Positions 7,731-16,548 of a DNA stretch of 64,000 nucleotides are shown here, in pieces (the stretch's first letter is position 1; each line of letters starts with the position of its first letter). The position numbers were made by a program, and so were the translations under genes. The notes beneath the pieces were generated by a model. The model ran no database searches. It was not told the DNA's origin and saw nothing but the letters and a program-made list of their open reading frames with translations. Source of the stretch: Paludibacteraceae bacterium (GTDB taxonomy: Bacteria; Bacteroidota; Bacteroidia; Bacteroidales; Paludibacteraceae); assembly GCA_018433525.1 (NCBI GenBank), contig JAHDRA010000045.1, positions 57,794 to 121,793 on the forward strand, in the 5' to 3' direction.

Positions 7731-9950
7731 ATGACTACCTATCCTTCTCAGTCTGTTTTTAGTTTATACCGTCGCATGGTAACTTCTGAAAAGAACATGT
7801 TTTCTTTTCAGGAAAGGAAGGCCATCAAACAAATTCTGAAGGAATACTATCTACTCCATCCGCAGCAATTGACATTACCGGGCCATTCTATCGAAGACAA
7901 ATTGTATATTATTCAGATTCTGCTCAATGAAATAGGATTGGGAAAAGCTTCTGTTCTGAGTGTGCTTTTTATGGAACCGATCAAGAACAATTATTTGACT
8001 GTTTCAGAAATAGAACAAAAATTCAAAACTCCGCTTGACTCGATAATAGGCGGAATGCAGCGTGTAGAAGAGCTTTACGAACGCAGTTTTTCGCTGGAGA
8101 CAGAGAATTTCAGAAAACTTTTATTGACTTTTGCTCAAGATGTTCGTGTCATTTTAATGATGATAGCCGAGCGACTTTATTTTATGCGAATACTGGATAA
8201 ATTTCCTGCAGATATGCAGCAAAGCATGGCTCGCGAATGCTCGTTTCTTTATGCTCCGCTGGCTCATCGTATGGGACTTTATTCCATTAAAAGCGAAATG
8301 GAAGATTTGTCGCTGAAATATACAAATCGGGAAATTTATCGTGAAATTGCCCAAAAATTGAATGAAACCAAACGTTCTCGCGACAAGTACATTGAAGAAT
8401 TTATTACCCCTTTGAAGGAAAAACTTGGCAAGGAAATTAAATATCCCTTCGAAATCAAAGGTCGGACGAAATCAATTTATTCCATTTATTCCAAAATTCT
8501 GAAACAGAATACGCCTTTTGAAAACATCTACGATCTTTTTGCAATTCGGATTATTCTGGATGTACCGTTGGAAAAAGAAAAAATGATTTGCTGGCAGGTT
8601 TATTCCATTGTAACCGACATGTATCAGCCCAATCCGAAACGTTTGCGCGACTGGCTTTCCATACCGAAATCAAATGGTTACGAAAGCCTTCATATCACTG
8701 TTTTGGGGCCTCAAAACAAATGGGTGGAAATTCAGATTCGCACTACGCGTATGGACGAAATAGCCGAAAAAGGATTGGCAGCTCATTGGAAATACAAGGG
8801 AATAAAAGGTGAAAGCGGCATGGACGAATGGCTCAAAAATATTCGCGATATTTTGGAAAATCCCGACTTGAATGCCGTAGATTTTATGGATGAATTCAAG
8901 TTGAATCTTTACGATCAGGAAGTTTTCGTTTTTACTCCGGCGGGAGATTTGCACAAGTTGCCAAAAGGCGCTACGGTACTGGATTTCGCTTATCTGATTC
9001 ACAGCAATTTGGGAAGTAAGTGTATTGGAGCCAAAATCAACAAGGAAAGAAATGTGCCGATAAAATATGTGCTGAAAAACGGAGATCAGGTGGAGATCCT
9101 CACATCTCCCTCCCAAAAGCCAAATCCTTCGTGGCTGAACATAGTAGTAACTTCAAAGGCGAAATCGAAAATTCGTCAGGCGCTGAAAGATATAGAGTTT
9201 AAAGACGCTGAAATTGGTCGGGAAATTCTTTTGCGGCGTTTCAAAAACTGGAAAATTGAGTTGGAAGAAGGAAAGCTTTCGCGATTGGCCAAGAAAAAAG
9301 GTTATAAAACCGTCAGCGATTTTTATCAGGCCATTGCACATGAAAAAATCGACATGCTGCTCATTCGCGATGCCTATCTCGACCTCGACCGGCATGAAAC
9401 GGGAGCAGAACAGGCTGAACCTCGGAGTGCCGAAACTTTTTCAAAAGAAACTCCTGCCGAAGAACTTTCTTCAAAAGAAGATGTTCTGATTATCGGCCAA
9501 AATCTGAAAAATGTCGATTACACACTTGCCAAATGTTGTCAGCCCATTTACGGAGACGACATTTTTGGGTTTGTATCCGTTGGCGGAGGCATCAAAATTC
9601 ATCGAACCACTTGCCCCAATGCTCCTCAGTTGATTTCAAAATACGGTTATCGAATTATCAAGGCTCAATGGGCCGGACGCTCAGGAGGAACTCAGTATCC
9701 GATTACACTTTATATTGTCGGGAAAGATGACATCGGTATTGTAACCAACATTACTTCACTTATTTCGAAAGAGAAAAATATTTTGTTGCGTTCCATATCG
9801 GTTGATTCCAATGCCGGTGTTTTTCAGGGAAACCTTACAATAATGGTAAACGATGCCAATGATTTGGACAGTATCATAAAAAAAATAAAACAGGTAAAAG
9901 GTGTTCTGAATATTTCAAGAACCAAAAGTTTAACCCAAAACAACCAGTAA
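7731..9950 (+). CDS. relA: RelA/SpoT homologue, (p)ppGpp synthetase with degenerate hydrolase domain
   Basis: This 739-residue long RSH protein handles the stringent-response alarmone (p)ppGpp. The N-terminal HD region (about 40-200) keeps the fold-like helices but lacks the hydrolase motif: where bifunctional enzymes have HDVVED there is LFMEPIKNN (79-87), and ADRLHN is replaced by AERLYF (146-151). Hydrolysis is therefore unlikely. The synthetase domain (about 235-360) is intact: GRTKSIYSIYSKI, YDLFAIRI, a basic RLRD (304-307, the RxKD-type position), GYESLH and EIQIRT. A TGS domain, a cysteine-containing region (KCCQPIYGDD, TTCPNA) and a C-terminal ACT domain follow. It heads a probable operon with ribE 13 bases downstream. 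A second, hydrolase-competent RSH should exist elsewhere; relA is used on that inference. Confidence 0.9.
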   Translation: MTTYPSQSVFSLYRRMVTSEKNMFSFQERKAIKQILKEYYLLHPQQLTLPGHSIEDKLYIIQILLNEIGLGKASVLSVLFMEPIKNNYLTVSEIEQKFKTPLDSIIGGMQRVEELYERSFSLETENFRKLLLTFAQDVRVILMMIAERLYFMRILDKFPADMQQSMARECSFLYAPLAHRMGLYSIKSEMEDLSLKYTNREIYREIAQKLNETKRSRDKYIEEFITPLKEKLGKEIKYPFEIKGRTKSIYSIYSKILKQNTPFENIYDLFAIRIILDVPLEKEKMICWQVYSIVTDMYQPNPKRLRDWLSIPKSNGYESLHITVLGPQNKWVEIQIRTTRMDEIAEKGLAAHWKYKGIKGESGMDEWLKNIRDILENPDLNAVDFMDEFKLNLYDQEVFVFTPAGDLHKLPKGATVLDFAYLIHSNLGSKCIGAKINKERNVPIKYVLKNGDQVEILTSPSQKPNPSWLNIVVTSKAKSKIRQALKDIEFKDAEIGREILLRRFKNWKIELEEGKLSRLAKKKGYKTVSDFYQAIAHEKIDMLLIRDAYLDLDRHETGAEQAEPRSAETFSKETPAEELSSKEDVLIIGQNLKNVDYTLAKCCQPIYGDDIFGFVSVGGGIKIHRTTCPNAPQLISKYGYRIIKAQWAGRSGGTQYPITLYIVGKDDIGIVTNITSLISKEKNILLRSISVDSNAGVFQGNLTIMVNDANDLDSIIKKIKQVKGVLNISRTKSLTQNNQ

Positions 9951-9963
9951 AATTTTATAAACA

Positions 9964-10563
9964 ATGTTTTCAGGAATAATTGAAGAAGCTGCCCCGGTAG
10001 TAGCTTTAAAAAAAGAAGCCGGCAATTTGCACATTACCATGACTTGCTCGTTCGTAAACGAATTGTCGGTTGATCAGAGTGTTTCGCACAATGGCGTATG
10101 CCTCACTGTCGTTTCCAAAACTCCCGATACCTACACCGTAACGGCTATCCGTGAAACGTTGGAAAAAAGCAATTTGGGATTGCTCCAAGAAGGGAGTAAG
10201 GTGAATCTGGAAAGGAGTTTGCTACTCACCGAACGTCTCGATGGACATATTGTTCAGGGACATGTCGATACAACAGCAGTTTGTACCGATATTTCTGAAG
10301 CTGATGGCAGCTGGTATTTTACTTTTCAATATGATGTGGACAGGGAATTGGCAAAAAGAGGTTATGTTACCGTTGACAAAGGTTCAGTGGCGGTGAATGG
10401 AGTCAGTCTTACCGTGTGCAACCCGACGGAAAATACCTTTCAGGTTGCGATAATCCCCTATACTTACGAACACACCAATTTTCATCAAATTTGCGTGGGA
10501 ACGACAGTCAATATTGAGTTTGATATTATTGGGAAATATATCAGTCGATTGATAAAGCTATAA
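9964..10563 (+). CDS. ribE: Riboflavin synthase, alpha subunit
   Basis: Riboflavin synthase dismutates two molecules of 6,7-dimethyl-8-ribityllumazine into riboflavin and the pyrimidinedione. The 199-residue protein has the two similar lumazine-binding barrels: the first begins MFSGIIEE and contains VDQSVSHNGVCLTV (about 36-49), the second contains GHIVQGHVD and GSVAVNGVSLTV. Length is typical for the family. The start ATG at 9964 gives the invariant MFxGIIE N terminus. It is only 13 bases behind the RSH gene, so it is probably translated from the same message; no other rib genes are present. Confidence 0.96.
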   Translation: MFSGIIEEAAPVVALKKEAGNLHITMTCSFVNELSVDQSVSHNGVCLTVVSKTPDTYTVTAIRETLEKSNLGLLQEGSKVNLERSLLLTERLDGHIVQGHVDTTAVCTDISEADGSWYFTFQYDVDRELAKRGYVTVDKGSVAVNGVSLTVCNPTENTFQVAIIPYTYEHTNFHQICVGTTVNIEFDIIGKYISRLIKL

Positions 10564-10647
10564 AATACGCCCTGATTTTTTGTTTTATCAAACTAAAATC
10601 GATGGCAATTGTTATATAACATTGCAAAATCCATTTAGAATTTGGTA

Positions 10648-11805
10648 ATGGAAAATTTCAGGAAACAGATAAAAATTTCATTTTTCAATCCCATTATTCA
10701 TTTTCTTCCGCTTCTGCTGTTTTTGGTAACAGCTATGTATGCCGGAAGAACGGTGGCGAATTATGTTTCCATTTTCGTCCTTCTTGTGTCGGCGGTATAT
10801 GTTTTTATTGCTTATAATCAGATATTTATTTGGTTTTTCCTGTCGTGTGTCATCTTTTTGGCGGTCAATATTGTTGGCAGTATAATTCGTTTGCCGATAA
10901 TTTTTCTGAGTTTTCGACCTTTGTTGGATGAAGCGTTGACATTGGTATTTTTGGGAGGAATGATGTTGCTGCAAAAACGCATAAAAAAAGGAATTATGGC
11001 ACTCATTCCCAAAACTTTGCCAATGAATAACAATCTTGATGAATATTTCGGTTTTATCCGAACCATTTTCTTGATAATTCTGGGATATGTTTTGGCTACC
11101 GGTTTTATCTATGCTTTCCCTACGCAGCGGGAAACGGCTTATTTGCAACTGGTGCAGGCAATTTATGTCGGAATTCTTTTCTTTGTTTTGGTTTTCGAAT
11201 CGCTTCGGGTTCAAATTATTCGTGCACGCTTGCTGAAAGAAGAATGGTTGCCGATAGTCAATTTGCAGGGAAAAATTATTGGCAGCGTACAACATCAAGC
11301 CAGTTTGGGCGAAAAACGAAAATTCATGCATCCCATTATTCGTGTACATATTATTCAGGATGGCATGATTTTGCTCAGAAAGCGTCCTGCTGACGATTTG
11401 TCCTATCCTTTACATTGGGATACGGCTATTTCAAATCATATCCGCATGGGAGAAACAGTTGAAGACTGCATTAAAAGGACGGCTCAAGAGCTATATGGTT
11501 TGACCGAGTTAAAATCTTTTTTCCTTTCCAATTATATTACCCACACAGATTTTGAACAGCATTATGCTTTTCTTTTTATTGCCTGCAAAATGAATAAAAT
11601 AGACCTCCAGTCGGAAAAAGTGAAACAGGCAAAATGGTGGACGCTGCAACAAATTGAAGAAAATTTGCAGGAAGGAATTTTTACCGAAAACTTTCTGATA
11701 GAATTTGATTTGTTGAAAAAGAGTGGAGTTTTGGAGAATAATATTTGCGATTGTGCGTGCAAATTGAAAGAAACCATTTTCAAAGCTCCTCATCTGTTTC
11801 GGTAA
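10648..11805 (+). CDS. Integral membrane protein with C-terminal Nudix-like domain
   Basis: This 385-residue protein joins two parts. Residues about 15-110 and 140-190 form five to six hydrophobic membrane segments. The C-terminal part (about 228-350) reads as a Nudix hydrolase fold: PIIRVHIIQDGMILLRKRP, then GETVEDCIKRTAQELYGL at 268-285 in the Nudix-box position. The box is degenerate: the REUxEE core is RTAQEL, keeping only one of the metal-binding glutamates, so hydrolase activity is doubtful. ATG at 10648 is preferred over an upstream TTG at 10642. It lies 84 bases after ribE and 21 before the next gene. Substrate and role are unknown; it may be a membrane-tethered sensor of a nucleotide. 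Confidence 0.75.
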   Translation: MENFRKQIKISFFNPIIHFLPLLLFLVTAMYAGRTVANYVSIFVLLVSAVYVFIAYNQIFIWFFLSCVIFLAVNIVGSIIRLPIIFLSFRPLLDEALTLVFLGGMMLLQKRIKKGIMALIPKTLPMNNNLDEYFGFIRTIFLIILGYVLATGFIYAFPTQRETAYLQLVQAIYVGILFFVLVFESLRVQIIRARLLKEEWLPIVNLQGKIIGSVQHQASLGEKRKFMHPIIRVHIIQDGMILLRKRPADDLSYPLHWDTAISNHIRMGETVEDCIKRTAQELYGLTELKSFFLSNYITHTDFEQHYAFLFIACKMNKIDLQSEKVKQAKWWTLQQIEENLQEGIFTENFLIEFDLLKKSGVLENNICDCACKLKETIFKAPHLFR

Positions 11806-11826
11806 AAGCAAAGCATAAATAACTTA

Positions 11827-12402
11827 ATGATGAGATTATATTTTATTTTGCTCCTAATAGCATTTGTTTCCTGTGGTGGGCATTCCAACTCGGAATTTAA
11901 GCTGCAAAATTCCTTTCAAATTAAGCTGCAGGATTCGATTTGTATCAATGCTAAAGATTGTTTTTATTTTAGTACCGACAGTAACCTTTATCGGATCTTT
12001 ATGTATTTTTCAAATGCAGAATTGAAAGAAAAAAAAATAATTGATACCGTAGATTTTAGCCCATATAAATCAAAGATACATAGCTTTCAATCGGAAAATA
12101 ATGAGTCTTATGTTGTTTTATGGGAAACAGAATACGAATTTTATCCTTTAATTTATGTCTACTTTATTACAGCAGGTAAAATAGTAAAAATTGGAGAACT
12201 TTTAATTTCTTTACCCTGTCAGTCGTGTGAGAGTTTCGAATATCCAATAAAAGATATTCGAATGCTTCAAAAGGGAATGAATATTGAAATCTCATTTTTA
12301 AAAGATGTAAATTATAAGCCAAGTAACGGTAATGAATGGCATTTGTATAAAGCCGGTATGTTAAAATGCATTTTTAATGCTGAAACAAACAAATTAAAAT
12401 AG
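11827..12402 (+). CDS. Lipoprotein of unknown function
   Basis: The 191-residue product begins with a lipoprotein signal (MMRLYFILLLIAFVSCGG; lipobox FVSC, cysteine at about residue 16), so it should be lipid-anchored outside the cytoplasm. The rest is a soluble, probably beta-rich domain with no motif I recognise. Two CxxC-like cysteine positions occur near LPCQSCESF. It lies 21 bases after the membrane-Nudix gene and is the last gene of the run starting at 7731. The flank downstream is the repeat-rich region of the surface-protein locus. Confidence 0.7.
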   Translation: MMRLYFILLLIAFVSCGGHSNSEFKLQNSFQIKLQDSICINAKDCFYFSTDSNLYRIFMYFSNAELKEKKIIDTVDFSPYKSKIHSFQSENNESYVVLWETEYEFYPLIYVYFITAGKIVKIGELLISLPCQSCESFEYPIKDIRMLQKGMNIEISFLKDVNYKPSNGNEWHLYKAGMLKCIFNAETNKLK

Positions 12403-12544
12403 ATCTCATCATTGAATTAGTGTTAAGTTAGATGACAAAAACAATTTATTTCACTTAAAGATAAACCTATATTATTGATTATCTATGTTTTACATTATAT
12501 AAAGATATTTTGTCTCTCGCTGGCTTCAGTGATTTACCACTGCC

Positions 12545-12919
12545 AAAATCCCCTGATTTGTAAGGTTTTGGAGAGTGGAAGGAGTGTTCTTGTTATTAAG
12601 GTTTGAGCAAAATAAGGTTGAAGGAAATACCACAGGGCAATCTTATTTTTTGGTCTTGACATGAGCCGATGAGCCGAAAAAGAAGAGAAGTTGGCGTTAA
12701 AAAATCTTTTCTGCTTGAGCTACGCAAGGAACGAATTTAAAAGATTTTAGCCAACAAACGTCCATTCTTTCAGTAGAGCCGTTGCATGCAACGGCTCATA
12801 TAAAAACAGAATTTTTGGGCAAAGCCCATATTTTTATCTTTTTGTTCGGCGTAGCCTCCAGGCTACGTCGTATTTTTTTCTGGCGAAGGCTTTCACCTGA
12901 ACCAAAATCTCCTGATTTT
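12545..12919. repeat. Multi-hairpin repeat unit, copy R1 (upstream of surface protein)
   Basis: This roughly 360-bp unit recurs in the same orientation at 15706-16097 and 16098-16446, with fragments at 15648, 16447 and 18290. It is a chain of inverted repeats. From left to right: TCTTATTTTTTGG with a mostly matching partner ending AGAAGAGA; TTGGCGTTAAAAAATCTTTT with AAAAGATTTTAGCCAA; the 20-bp palindrome AGCCGTTGCATGCAACGGCT at 12777-12796; and GTAGCCTCCAGGCTAC near 12850-12866. The last 17 bases (12903-12919) are the start of a further, lost unit. No frame is conserved between copies, so coding is unlikely. Confidence 0.85.
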
Positions 12920-13109
12920 AATTCTTTCCCTGCCTCACAATGCTATCCTGGAATTTTCCAGAGAATAACAGCCTATCAACTTATAATCTTTGTAGCCAGT
13001 TTTTAAAGCTAATAAGGAATGAATTGTTGATATTGTTGGAAAATTCTATGATCAAATGAGGTTTGGATAAAAAAATATTATTTTTTTATTTTGATTATGC
13101 TAAATATTG

Positions 13110-13117
13110 TATATTTG
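13110..13117 (+). promoter_or_regulatory. Candidate -7 box for the surface-protein gene
   Basis: TATATTTG matches TAnnTTTG exactly. A TTG lies at 13091-13093, 16 bases upstream, which is short for this promoter class. The start codon of the surface-protein gene is 126 bases downstream, giving a long AU-rich 5' leader. Confidence 0.4.
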
Positions 13118-13243
13118 CCTTGTTATAATCTTTAAATAAAATTACATTTCTTTACCGTATAAAATTAAATAATCAATTAAAAGTCAAAGGGAATTATTTT
13201 TATATAGATCCATTTTATTACTTAATTTTTAAAAATAAATATC

Positions 13244-15595
13244 ATGAAAAATCTAAAATTTTACCTTTCTTTCCTTTTATTGGCAGGATGCAGTTTACTG
13301 TCTGCCAAAACCATTTATTACGTAAAGCAGAATGGAACAGGCGATGGTTCTTCCTGGGCGAATGCCTCCGGCAGCATTCAGGCAATGATAGATAAAGCTG
13401 CTTCCGGAGATGAAGTTTGGGTAGCAAAGGGAACTTATTATCCAACTACCGAAACCATTGCCCGTGATGTCCGTTCACGAACTTTTTTAATAAAAGCAAG
13501 AGTAAAACTATATGGCGGTTTTGCCGGAACGGAAAGCTCCATTGCTGAACGGCAATTAGCCGATCTGGACGGGAACGGTAGAGTAGATTCCTGTGAATTG
13601 GTAAATACGACCGTTTTAAGTGGGGATATTGACGGCGTCCCCGATGTTTGGACCAAAAAGATGAATTCGAACGGAACCACATGGACATGGACGGTAACCG
13701 GTAACGAAGGGAACTGTTATCAAGTGGTAAATAACCTTGGGGGTACAATTGATGGCTTTTCTGTCATCGGAGGCAATGCCAACAACAATACCGCGAGTAT
13801 TTCTTCAGGTGGCGGAATATATGCTGATTCTTCTTCTAGTTCTTCTTCCGTAATCAATTGCACGGTATCCAATTGTTCAGCGGCGTCTAGAGGTGGCGGG
13901 ATATATTCTTCTTCTTCTTCTTCCATATCCAATTGCACGGTATCCAATTGTTCAGCGAAGGGGCCAGGTGGCGGGATATATTCTTATGCTACTTCTGGTT
14001 CTTCTTATGTAATCAATTGCACGGTATCCAATTGTTCAGCGGCGTCTAGAGGTGGCGGGATATATTCTTCTTCTTCTTCTTCCATATCCAATTGCACGGT
14101 ATCCAATTGTTCAGCGACTTCAGGTGGCGGGATATATGCTTATTCTTCTTCTGCTGCTTCTTCTTATGTAACCAATTGCACGGTATCCAATTGTTCAGCG
14201 TCATCTGATGGTGGCGGGATATATGCTTTTTCTGGTCCTTCTTCTTACGTATCCAATTGCACGGTATCCAATTGTTCAGCGACTTCTGGTGGCGGGATAT
14301 ATGCTTATTCTTCTTCCGTATCTAATTGCACGGTATCCAATTGTTCAGCGACTTATGGTGGCGGAATATATGCTAATTCTTCTTCCGTATCTAATTGCAC
14401 AGTATCCAATTGTTCTGCGGCATCTGCAGGTGGTGGAATATATGCTGGTTCTTCTTACGTATCCAATTGCTCGGTATCCAATTGTTCTGCGGCATCTGCA
14501 GGTGGCGGAATATATGCTGGTTCTTTTTCCATTAATAATTGTGCTTCGTCCAACAATCTTAGCAATGGAATCACAGGAAGTGGTATAAGTATAAGCGGAG
14601 CTAGTTCAGCGAACTGTATTTCACCGGATATAAATCTTGCTTATCTTCACCCTACCAGTTTTATTGGAATAGCTACCACAGAGGCACAAAAACAGGAATT
14701 GCTTACTGCTGACTGGCATTTGAAAGCAGGTTCGCCTTGTATCAATGCTGGTACTACTATTGGTCTATCACAGGATTTCCTGAATGGAAAAGATCTGGAT
14801 AATCATCCAAGGGTTTTATATGGGACTATTGATATAGGTGCCTATGAATTTATGTCTCCAAATATTCAAACAGTACAAATTCCTATTTCTGAAAATTTTG
14901 ATGCTATTTCTGATTGGAGTCAAAGTCAATTATTTGCTTATACCATATTGACAAATAGTAATAATATTTGGACTTTAATCAACCAGAAGGCAGTTTTCAA
15001 TTGGCAAGTAAATCTTACTTCTTATTCTATCCCACTTTTTACTTGTGAAATAGACGGTACGAATGTGGATCATATTTTTCTCCGGTATGATCTATATTTT
15101 GAGGCTTATGCGGGCTCTATCACCCCATTAGGTACTGAACAATTAAAAGTGGAATTTTCACCAGATTTTGTTAACTGGACAACGATTGCTTCCTATTCCA
15201 ATGCCAATGGTACGATATCCAATCAAACATACATTCATGATTTAAGTGCTCAACTTGCCGGTAAGAAATTTTATATTCGTTTCAATGCCAGAGGGCAAAA
15301 CAGCAATCGGATAGAAAAATGGGAAATTGATAATGTAACAATCAATACAGATGGTTCAAGTGCCGTCCCTTCTATTCAAAACAATGCTTGTAATTGGAAT
15401 GTAAAGGATAACATATTGATAGTGAATAATTTATCTTTAGTTTCTAATTTACAGTTATATGATATAAACGGGAAATTGATTTCTCAGAAAAAGCCAGATG
15501 CTTCCAGTATTCAATTTGTTTTGCCTGCTCATGGGGCTTATGTTTTAAAAGTAACTTCAGAGACAGGGAATGAAATACATAAAATTGTTTGGTAA
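13244..15595 (+). CDS. T9SS-sorted beta-helix surface protein with short tandem repeats
   Basis: This 783-residue protein is predicted to be exported and displayed at the surface or secreted. It starts with a signal peptide (MKNLKFYLSFLLLAGCSLLSA), then YYVKQNGTGDGSSWANA, the usual opening of Bacteroidota parallel beta-helix proteins. Residues about 188-430 are ten repeats of 23-29 residues, each GGGIYA/S plus a serine-rich stretch plus SNCTVSNCSA, giving a cysteine-rich right-handed beta-helix. The DIGAYE motif marks the end of the helix region. A jelly-roll-like domain follows, and the last 70 residues (NLQLYDINGKLI to HKIVW) are a type A T9SS sorting domain. The gene is bracketed by direct repeat units R1 and R2-R4. 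Ligand or substrate is unknown. Confidence 0.85.
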   Translation: MKNLKFYLSFLLLAGCSLLSAKTIYYVKQNGTGDGSSWANASGSIQAMIDKAASGDEVWVAKGTYYPTTETIARDVRSRTFLIKARVKLYGGFAGTESSIAERQLADLDGNGRVDSCELVNTTVLSGDIDGVPDVWTKKMNSNGTTWTWTVTGNEGNCYQVVNNLGGTIDGFSVIGGNANNNTASISSGGGIYADSSSSSSSVINCTVSNCSAASRGGGIYSSSSSSISNCTVSNCSAKGPGGGIYSYATSGSSYVINCTVSNCSAASRGGGIYSSSSSSISNCTVSNCSATSGGGIYAYSSSAASSYVTNCTVSNCSASSDGGGIYAFSGPSSYVSNCTVSNCSATSGGGIYAYSSSVSNCTVSNCSATYGGGIYANSSSVSNCTVSNCSAASAGGGIYAGSSYVSNCSVSNCSAASAGGGIYAGSFSINNCASSNNLSNGITGSGISISGASSANCISPDINLAYLHPTSFIGIATTEAQKQELLTADWHLKAGSPCINAGTTIGLSQDFLNGKDLDNHPRVLYGTIDIGAYEFMSPNIQTVQIPISENFDAISDWSQSQLFAYTILTNSNNIWTLINQKAVFNWQVNLTSYSIPLFTCEIDGTNVDHIFLRYDLYFEAYAGSITPLGTEQLKVEFSPDFVNWTTIASYSNANGTISNQTYIHDLSAQLAGKKFYIRFNARGQNSNRIEKWEIDNVTINTDGSSAVPSIQNNACNWNVKDNILIVNNLSLVSNLQLYDINGKLISQKKPDASSIQFVLPAHGAYVLKVTSETGNEIHKIVW
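13804..14540 (+). repeat. Intragenic tandem repeats of the surface-protein gene
   Basis: Ten in-frame units of 69-87 bases, each with GGTGGCGGGATATATGCT and CACGGTATCCAATTGTTC or close variants. Units differ in the length of a TCTTCTTCT-type serine run, and two neighbouring pairs (near 13860-13960 and 14040-14110) are nearly identical, which suggests recent duplication. All length changes keep the frame. This is a typical substrate for slippage and unequal recombination. Confidence 0.9.
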
Positions 15596-15647
15596 ATTTT
15601 AGCTAAAAGAAAAGATAGAGCATAACATAAAATTAAAGACTTTTAGT

Positions 15648-15705
15648 ACGGCGTAGCCTTCCCGGCTACGTCGTACTTTTTGCTGGTGAAGGCATTTGAC
15701 TGTGG
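15648..15705. repeat. Right-end fragment of the multi-hairpin repeat
   Basis: TACGGCGTAGCC ... GGCTACGTCGTAC and the following GCTGGTGAAGGCATTTGACTGTGG match the right end of the unit seen at 12850-12902 and 16041-16096. It leads directly into copy R2, so the array downstream of the surface-protein gene starts with a partial unit. It begins 52 bases after the stop codon. Confidence 0.75.
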
Positions 15706-16097
15706 AAAAATCTCCTGATTTTTAATAAGCTAATAAGGTTTTGGATAGTGGAAGAAGTGTTCTTGTTATTAAGGTTTGAGCAAAAATAAGGTTGAAGGAA
15801 ATACCACAGGGCAATCTTATTTTTTGGTCTTGACATGAGCCGGTGAGCCGAACCAACGGTCAGCGTAGCTAAAAATAAGAGAAGTTGGCGTTAAAAAATC
15901 TTTTCTGTTTGAGCTCCGCAAGGAGCGAGTTTAAAAGATTTTAGCCAACAAACGCCCATTCTCTCAGTAGAGCCGTTGCATGCAACGGCTCAGATAAAAG
16001 TAGAATTTTTGGGCAATGCCCATATTTTTACCTTTTTGTTCGGCGTAGCCTCCCGGCCACGTCGTTCTTTTTGCTGGTGAAGGCATTTGCCTGTGCC
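15706..16097. repeat. Multi-hairpin repeat unit, copy R2
   Basis: This is the longest copy, about 392 bp, because it carries an extra ~19 bases (CCAACGGTCAGCGTAGCTA, about 15852-15870) inside the first hairpin relative to the other copies. The 20-bp palindrome is at 15971-15990. The loop change in the second hairpin, GCTCCGCAAGGAGC here against GCTACGCAAGGAAC in R1, keeps or improves pairing. Confidence 0.85.
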
Positions 16098-16446
16098 AAA
16101 ATCTCTGATTTTTAATAAGCTAATAAGGTTTTGGATAGTGGAAGGAGTGTTCATGTTATTAAGGTTTGAGCAAAATAAGGTTGAAGGAAATACCCACAGG
16201 GCAATCTTATTTTTTGGTCTTGACATTAGCCGGTGAGCCGAAAAATAAGAGAAGTTGGCGTTAAAAAATCTTTTCTGTTTGAGCTCCGCAAGGAACGAAT
16301 TTAAAAGATTTTAGCCAACAAACGTCCATTCTTTCAGTAGAGCCGTTGCATGCAACGGCTCATATAAAAGTGGAATTTTTGGGCAAAGCCCCATATTTTT
16401 ACCTTTTTGTTCGGCGTAGCCTCCAGGCTACGTCATAAGTAAAAAC
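16098..16446. repeat. Multi-hairpin repeat unit, copy R3
   Basis: About 349 bp, in direct tandem with R2 and very similar to R1. The palindrome is at 16341-16360 and the right-end inverted repeat GTAGCC ... GGCTAC is near 16418-16434. The first hairpin (TCTTATTTTTTGG with CCGAAAAATAAGA) is cleanest in this copy. The minus-strand frame at 15990-16226 that crosses R2 and R3 is broken in R1, so it is not a gene. Confidence 0.85.
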
Positions 16447-16537
16447 AAAATTTCCAGATTTTTAATATGCTAATAAGGTTTTGGATAGTGGAAGGAGTGT
16501 TCTTGTTATTAAGGTTTGAGCAAAATAAGGTTGAAGG
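16447..16537. repeat. Multi-hairpin repeat unit, truncated copy R4
   Basis: Only the first ~90 bases of the unit are present, ending at AAGGTTGAAGGA, where other copies continue with AATACCACAGGGC. Twelve bases later copy B of the 100-nt double-hairpin element begins, so R4 is cut off next to another repeat. Confidence 0.75.
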
Positions 16538-16548
16538 AATGATGTCAT

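Noticed and set aside
10678..11349. 223-codon frame on the minus strand
   Set aside because: Antisense to the membrane-Nudix gene; the translation is low-complexity, rich in Asn, Gln and Lys, and lacks any domain.
13804..14540. CRISPR-like array of repeated units
   Set aside because: The units are in-frame coding repeats with continuous similarity and no unique spacers; they translate to a beta-helix.
15990..16226. 78-codon frame within the repeats R2 and R3
   Set aside because: The frame is not kept in R1, so it is a by-product of repeat sequence.
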